From the NCBI RefSeq assembly GCF_015207395.1, contig NZ_JADEWX010000008.1, positions 1-64,000 of the forward strand: a DNA stretch of 64,000 nucleotides, written 5' to 3'. The stretch is from Nodosilinea sp. LEGE 07088. GTDB taxonomy: Bacteria; Cyanobacteriota; Cyanobacteriia; Phormidesmidales; Phormidesmidaceae. The position numbers and the translations under genes are program-made. How positions within the stretch are numbered: position 1 is the stretch's first letter; each line of letters starts with the position of its first letter. The notes beneath the pieces are model-generated. The model searched no databases, was not told the DNA's origin, and saw only the letters and a list, made by a program, of their open reading frames with translations. Positions 62,120-64,000 of this stretch are shown here, piece after piece.

Positions 62120-63271
62120 GTGCTGTTGTCTAAAGGCTTTGAAATCGAGATGTACACCGGTACTCCCGCGGGGGAAATTATCGGACTCTCGGACCGCATT
62201 GTGGCCGATCTCAACGGGTTCGTGCGCGAGCCCGATAGCCGCAACGTCGAATACACGACACCGCCGCTGTGCCAATACGAAAAACTGCTGTGCGAGCTAG
62301 TGCGCCCCCGCCACGAACTGCGCCAGTATCTCCAGGGCCTGGGCGACTATACCCTAATACCCGGTAGCACGCTGTCCTTGGGGCCGACTGATCGCTTCTA
62401 TCGCTCTGACCCTGGCAATCCATACCACACCTATATTGAGCAAACCTATGGCACCACGGTGGTGACCGCCAGTGTTCACATCAACATCGGCATCTCAGAC
62501 CCGGAGATACTGATGCGAGCCTGCCGTCTGATGCGGGTCGAAGCGCCCCTTTACCTGGCTCTGACGGCGGCATCGCCCTTTTTAGGTGGGCGGCTAACGG
62601 GCTCTCATTCCAGCCGCTGGCAGGTATTTCCCAAGACTCCGGCCCATGTACCCCTGTTCACTAGCCATGCCCACCATATTCAATGGACCGAGGCCCAGCT
62701 GGCCACAGGCGCTATGCAAAACGTGCGTCACCTCTGGTCAGCGGTGCGACCCAACGGCGATCGCCGCCCCTACAACCTCAACCGGCTAGAACTGCGCATT
62801 TGCGACTTAATCAGCGACCCAGTGGCCCTGCTGGCTGTCACCGCTTTAATTGAAGCGCGGCTGCACCAGCTGATTCAAACTCCTGATCTCGATCCACTGG
62901 TGATGAGTACCTTCCCCATGGCCAGCCGCAACGACGATTTGGTCGCCCTCAGTGACGCCAACGAGGCGGCGGCAGCTCAGCAGAGCTTAGATGCCGAGTT
63001 GCGCCACTGGCAAGACGGTCGTCCCCTGCTGGCGCGGGAATGGATTCACCAGCTCTACGAAGAGGTCTGGCCCATTGCCAAAGCCAACGGCATCAGCTGC
63101 TTTCTGAGTCCGGTCAAGAAGATTTTACGGGAGGGCAACGAGGCCCAGCGATGGCTACAGCAGCATGACGCTGGACAGTCGATCGAGCAGGTAGTGCAAG
63201 GTGCGATCGCAGACGTGGCCCACACTGAGGCCGTCCTCGCTCGCGACCTGTGTGTCCCCTGTGCAGCCTAG
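62120..63271 (+). CDS. gshA: Glutamate-cysteine ligase, cyanobacterial type
   Basis: Joins glutamate and cysteine in the first step of glutathione synthesis. It has 383 residues and the cyanobacterial-type sequence MLLSKGFEIEMYTGTPAGEI, DRIVADLNGFVREPDSRNVE, PGSTLSLGPTDRFYRSDPGN, VVTASVHINIGISDPEILMR and RPYNLNRLELRICDLISDP. The start is GTG 62120: AGGA lies five bases before it and MLLSKGFE is the family N-terminus; the frame itself opens at another GTG at 62096. gshB is not in the window. A terminator follows. Confidence 0.94.
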   Translation: MLLSKGFEIEMYTGTPAGEIIGLSDRIVADLNGFVREPDSRNVEYTTPPLCQYEKLLCELVRPRHELRQYLQGLGDYTLIPGSTLSLGPTDRFYRSDPGNPYHTYIEQTYGTTVVTASVHINIGISDPEILMRACRLMRVEAPLYLALTAASPFLGGRLTGSHSSRWQVFPKTPAHVPLFTSHAHHIQWTEAQLATGAMQNVRHLWSAVRPNGDRRPYNLNRLELRICDLISDPVALLAVTALIEARLHQLIQTPDLDPLVMSTFPMASRNDDLVALSDANEAAAAQQSLDAELRHWQDGRPLLAREWIHQLYEEVWPIAKANGISCFLSPVKKILREGNEAQRWLQQHDAGQSIEQVVQGAIADVAHTEAVLARDLCVPCAA

Positions 63272-63331
63272 AAAACCTCTATCCTGAGAGTCAGTATTTG
63301 CTTATAGATGATATAAGTAGAGCTTTTTTAG

Positions 63332-63352
63332 TGGTGCCTAGGCACCAATTTT
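63332..63352 (+). terminator. Rho-independent terminator after gshA
   Basis: The 16-bp palindrome TGGTGCCTAGGCACCA folds as a 6-bp stem with a CTAG loop and is followed by ATTTTTC. Confidence 0.7.
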
Positions 63353-63485
63353 TCTGTCGACCTTTGACCTGGGCAAAAATATAGGGGAAGTATTAATAAA
63401 ATCTATACCTCCTAGCTATTTTTCCCCTTGCCCTGAATCAGCATCTTGTCTACCCGGTTAACCCTGTACCTTCGTCTCGGTGTCC

Positions 63486-63950
63486 ATGCCTGTAATCGTT
63501 CTCGTAAATCCCCAGATACCCCCAAATACGGGGAATATAGCCCGCACCTGTGCTGCTACAGCTACCCCTCTACACCTAGTCGCCCCGCTTGGATTTGACC
63601 TCAGCGATCGCGCCCTCAAGCGAGCTGGCCTAGACTACTGGCCCCAGGTTGACCTCACCCTTCACCCCAATTGGGAAACTTTTCACGCCCAGCAGCGTCA
63701 CCAGGGAGGTAGAACCATCGGCTTTAGTACCTCTGGGCGATGTAGCTACACCACTATCAACTACTGCCCTGACGACTGGCTGCTATTTGGTAGCGAAACC
63801 GAAGGATTACCCCAAACCGTTCTGGCGGCCTGCGATGAAACCGCCTTCATCCCTATGCAGAGAACGGTCGTCCGCAGCCTCAATCTCTCAGTCAGCGCTG
63901 CCGTTGGTTTATTTGAGGCCCTGCGCCAGCTGCAGATATCGCAGGCCTAA
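63486..63950 (+). CDS. trmL: tRNA (cytidine(34)-2'-O)-methyltransferase
   Basis: SPOUT-class methyltransferase that modifies the wobble base of tRNA-Leu. It has 154 residues: VIVLVNPQIPPNTGNIARTC at the start, HLVAPLGFDLSDRALKRAGL, DWLLFGSETEGLPQTVL and the knot motif VRSLNLSVSAAVGLFEALRQ. The frame opens with GTG 63480, but ATG 63486 (MPVIVLVNPQ) is the usual N-terminus. Confidence 0.94.
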   Translation: MPVIVLVNPQIPPNTGNIARTCAATATPLHLVAPLGFDLSDRALKRAGLDYWPQVDLTLHPNWETFHAQQRHQGGRTIGFSTSGRCSYTTINYCPDDWLLFGSETEGLPQTVLAACDETAFIPMQRTVVRSLNLSVSAAVGLFEALRQLQISQA

Positions 63951-64000
63951 CCGCTTGCTTTGCCGAGTGGCACCGATCGGCCCAGGTTCCTCTGGCAAGG

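Overview
The window reads as chromosomal DNA of a filamentous, Leptolyngbya/Nodosilinea-like cyanobacterium. The support is many GCGATCGC (HIP1-type) octamers, a cruF-cruG myxol-glycoside carotenoid pair, solanesyl diphosphate synthase next to murI, cyanobacterial-type glutamate-cysteine ligase, a HetZ-related-like protein, and the families DUF3727, DUF3122 and DUF6464. The genus is an inference; the phylum call is firm. I saw no rRNA, tRNA or CRISPR array.

Layout. 0-9 kb: tail of an unidentified gene, a CsbD-like exported protein, an FAD oxidoreductase fused to SLH repeats, the ctaC-ctaD-ctaE cytochrome oxidase operon, a small conserved gene and a group 2 sigma factor. 9-21 kb: housekeeping genes (murI, sds, CYTH enzyme, cruF/cruG, GNAT enzyme, and the run ruvX-DUF3727-mltG-yqeG-proB). 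21-24 kb: a sugar transferase and a HetZ-related-like regulator. 23.5-29 kb is the accessory region: a REP/RAYT element with a triplicated 174-bp unit, an AAA-like ATPase whose C-terminus is replaced by REP DNA, a RelE-type toxin-antitoxin pair, and a Uma2 nuclease gene overlapping a TIR-AAA gene.

29-43 kb: class 2 leuA, HAD phosphatase, aspS, a DUF4114 surface or secreted protein, amt, an orphan GvpF/L, an unknown 547-residue protein and leuD. 43.6-51.3 kb: one 2547-residue signalling protein that joins a serine/threonine kinase, a STAND-type ATPase, three GAF and two PAS domains, and an apparently intact GGDEF-EAL c-di-GMP module. 51-64 kb: a sodium/solute symporter, a 12-TPR exported protein followed by a MITE-like palindromic element inside 17-bp direct repeats, DUF3122 and DUF6464 proteins, a redox group (1-Cys peroxiredoxin, flavin reductase, MIF-like tautomerase), dnaX, rnhA, gshA and trmL.

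The strongest candidates for something unusual are the giant kinase/ATPase/c-di-GMP fusion and the 23.5-29 kb island. In the island, REP/RAYT amplification, a broken STAND ATPase, a toxin-antitoxin pair and a TIR-STAND/Uma2 pair sit side by side. Start sites were moved from the longest frame where a Shine-Dalgarno sequence or family N-terminus argued for it; each case is noted.
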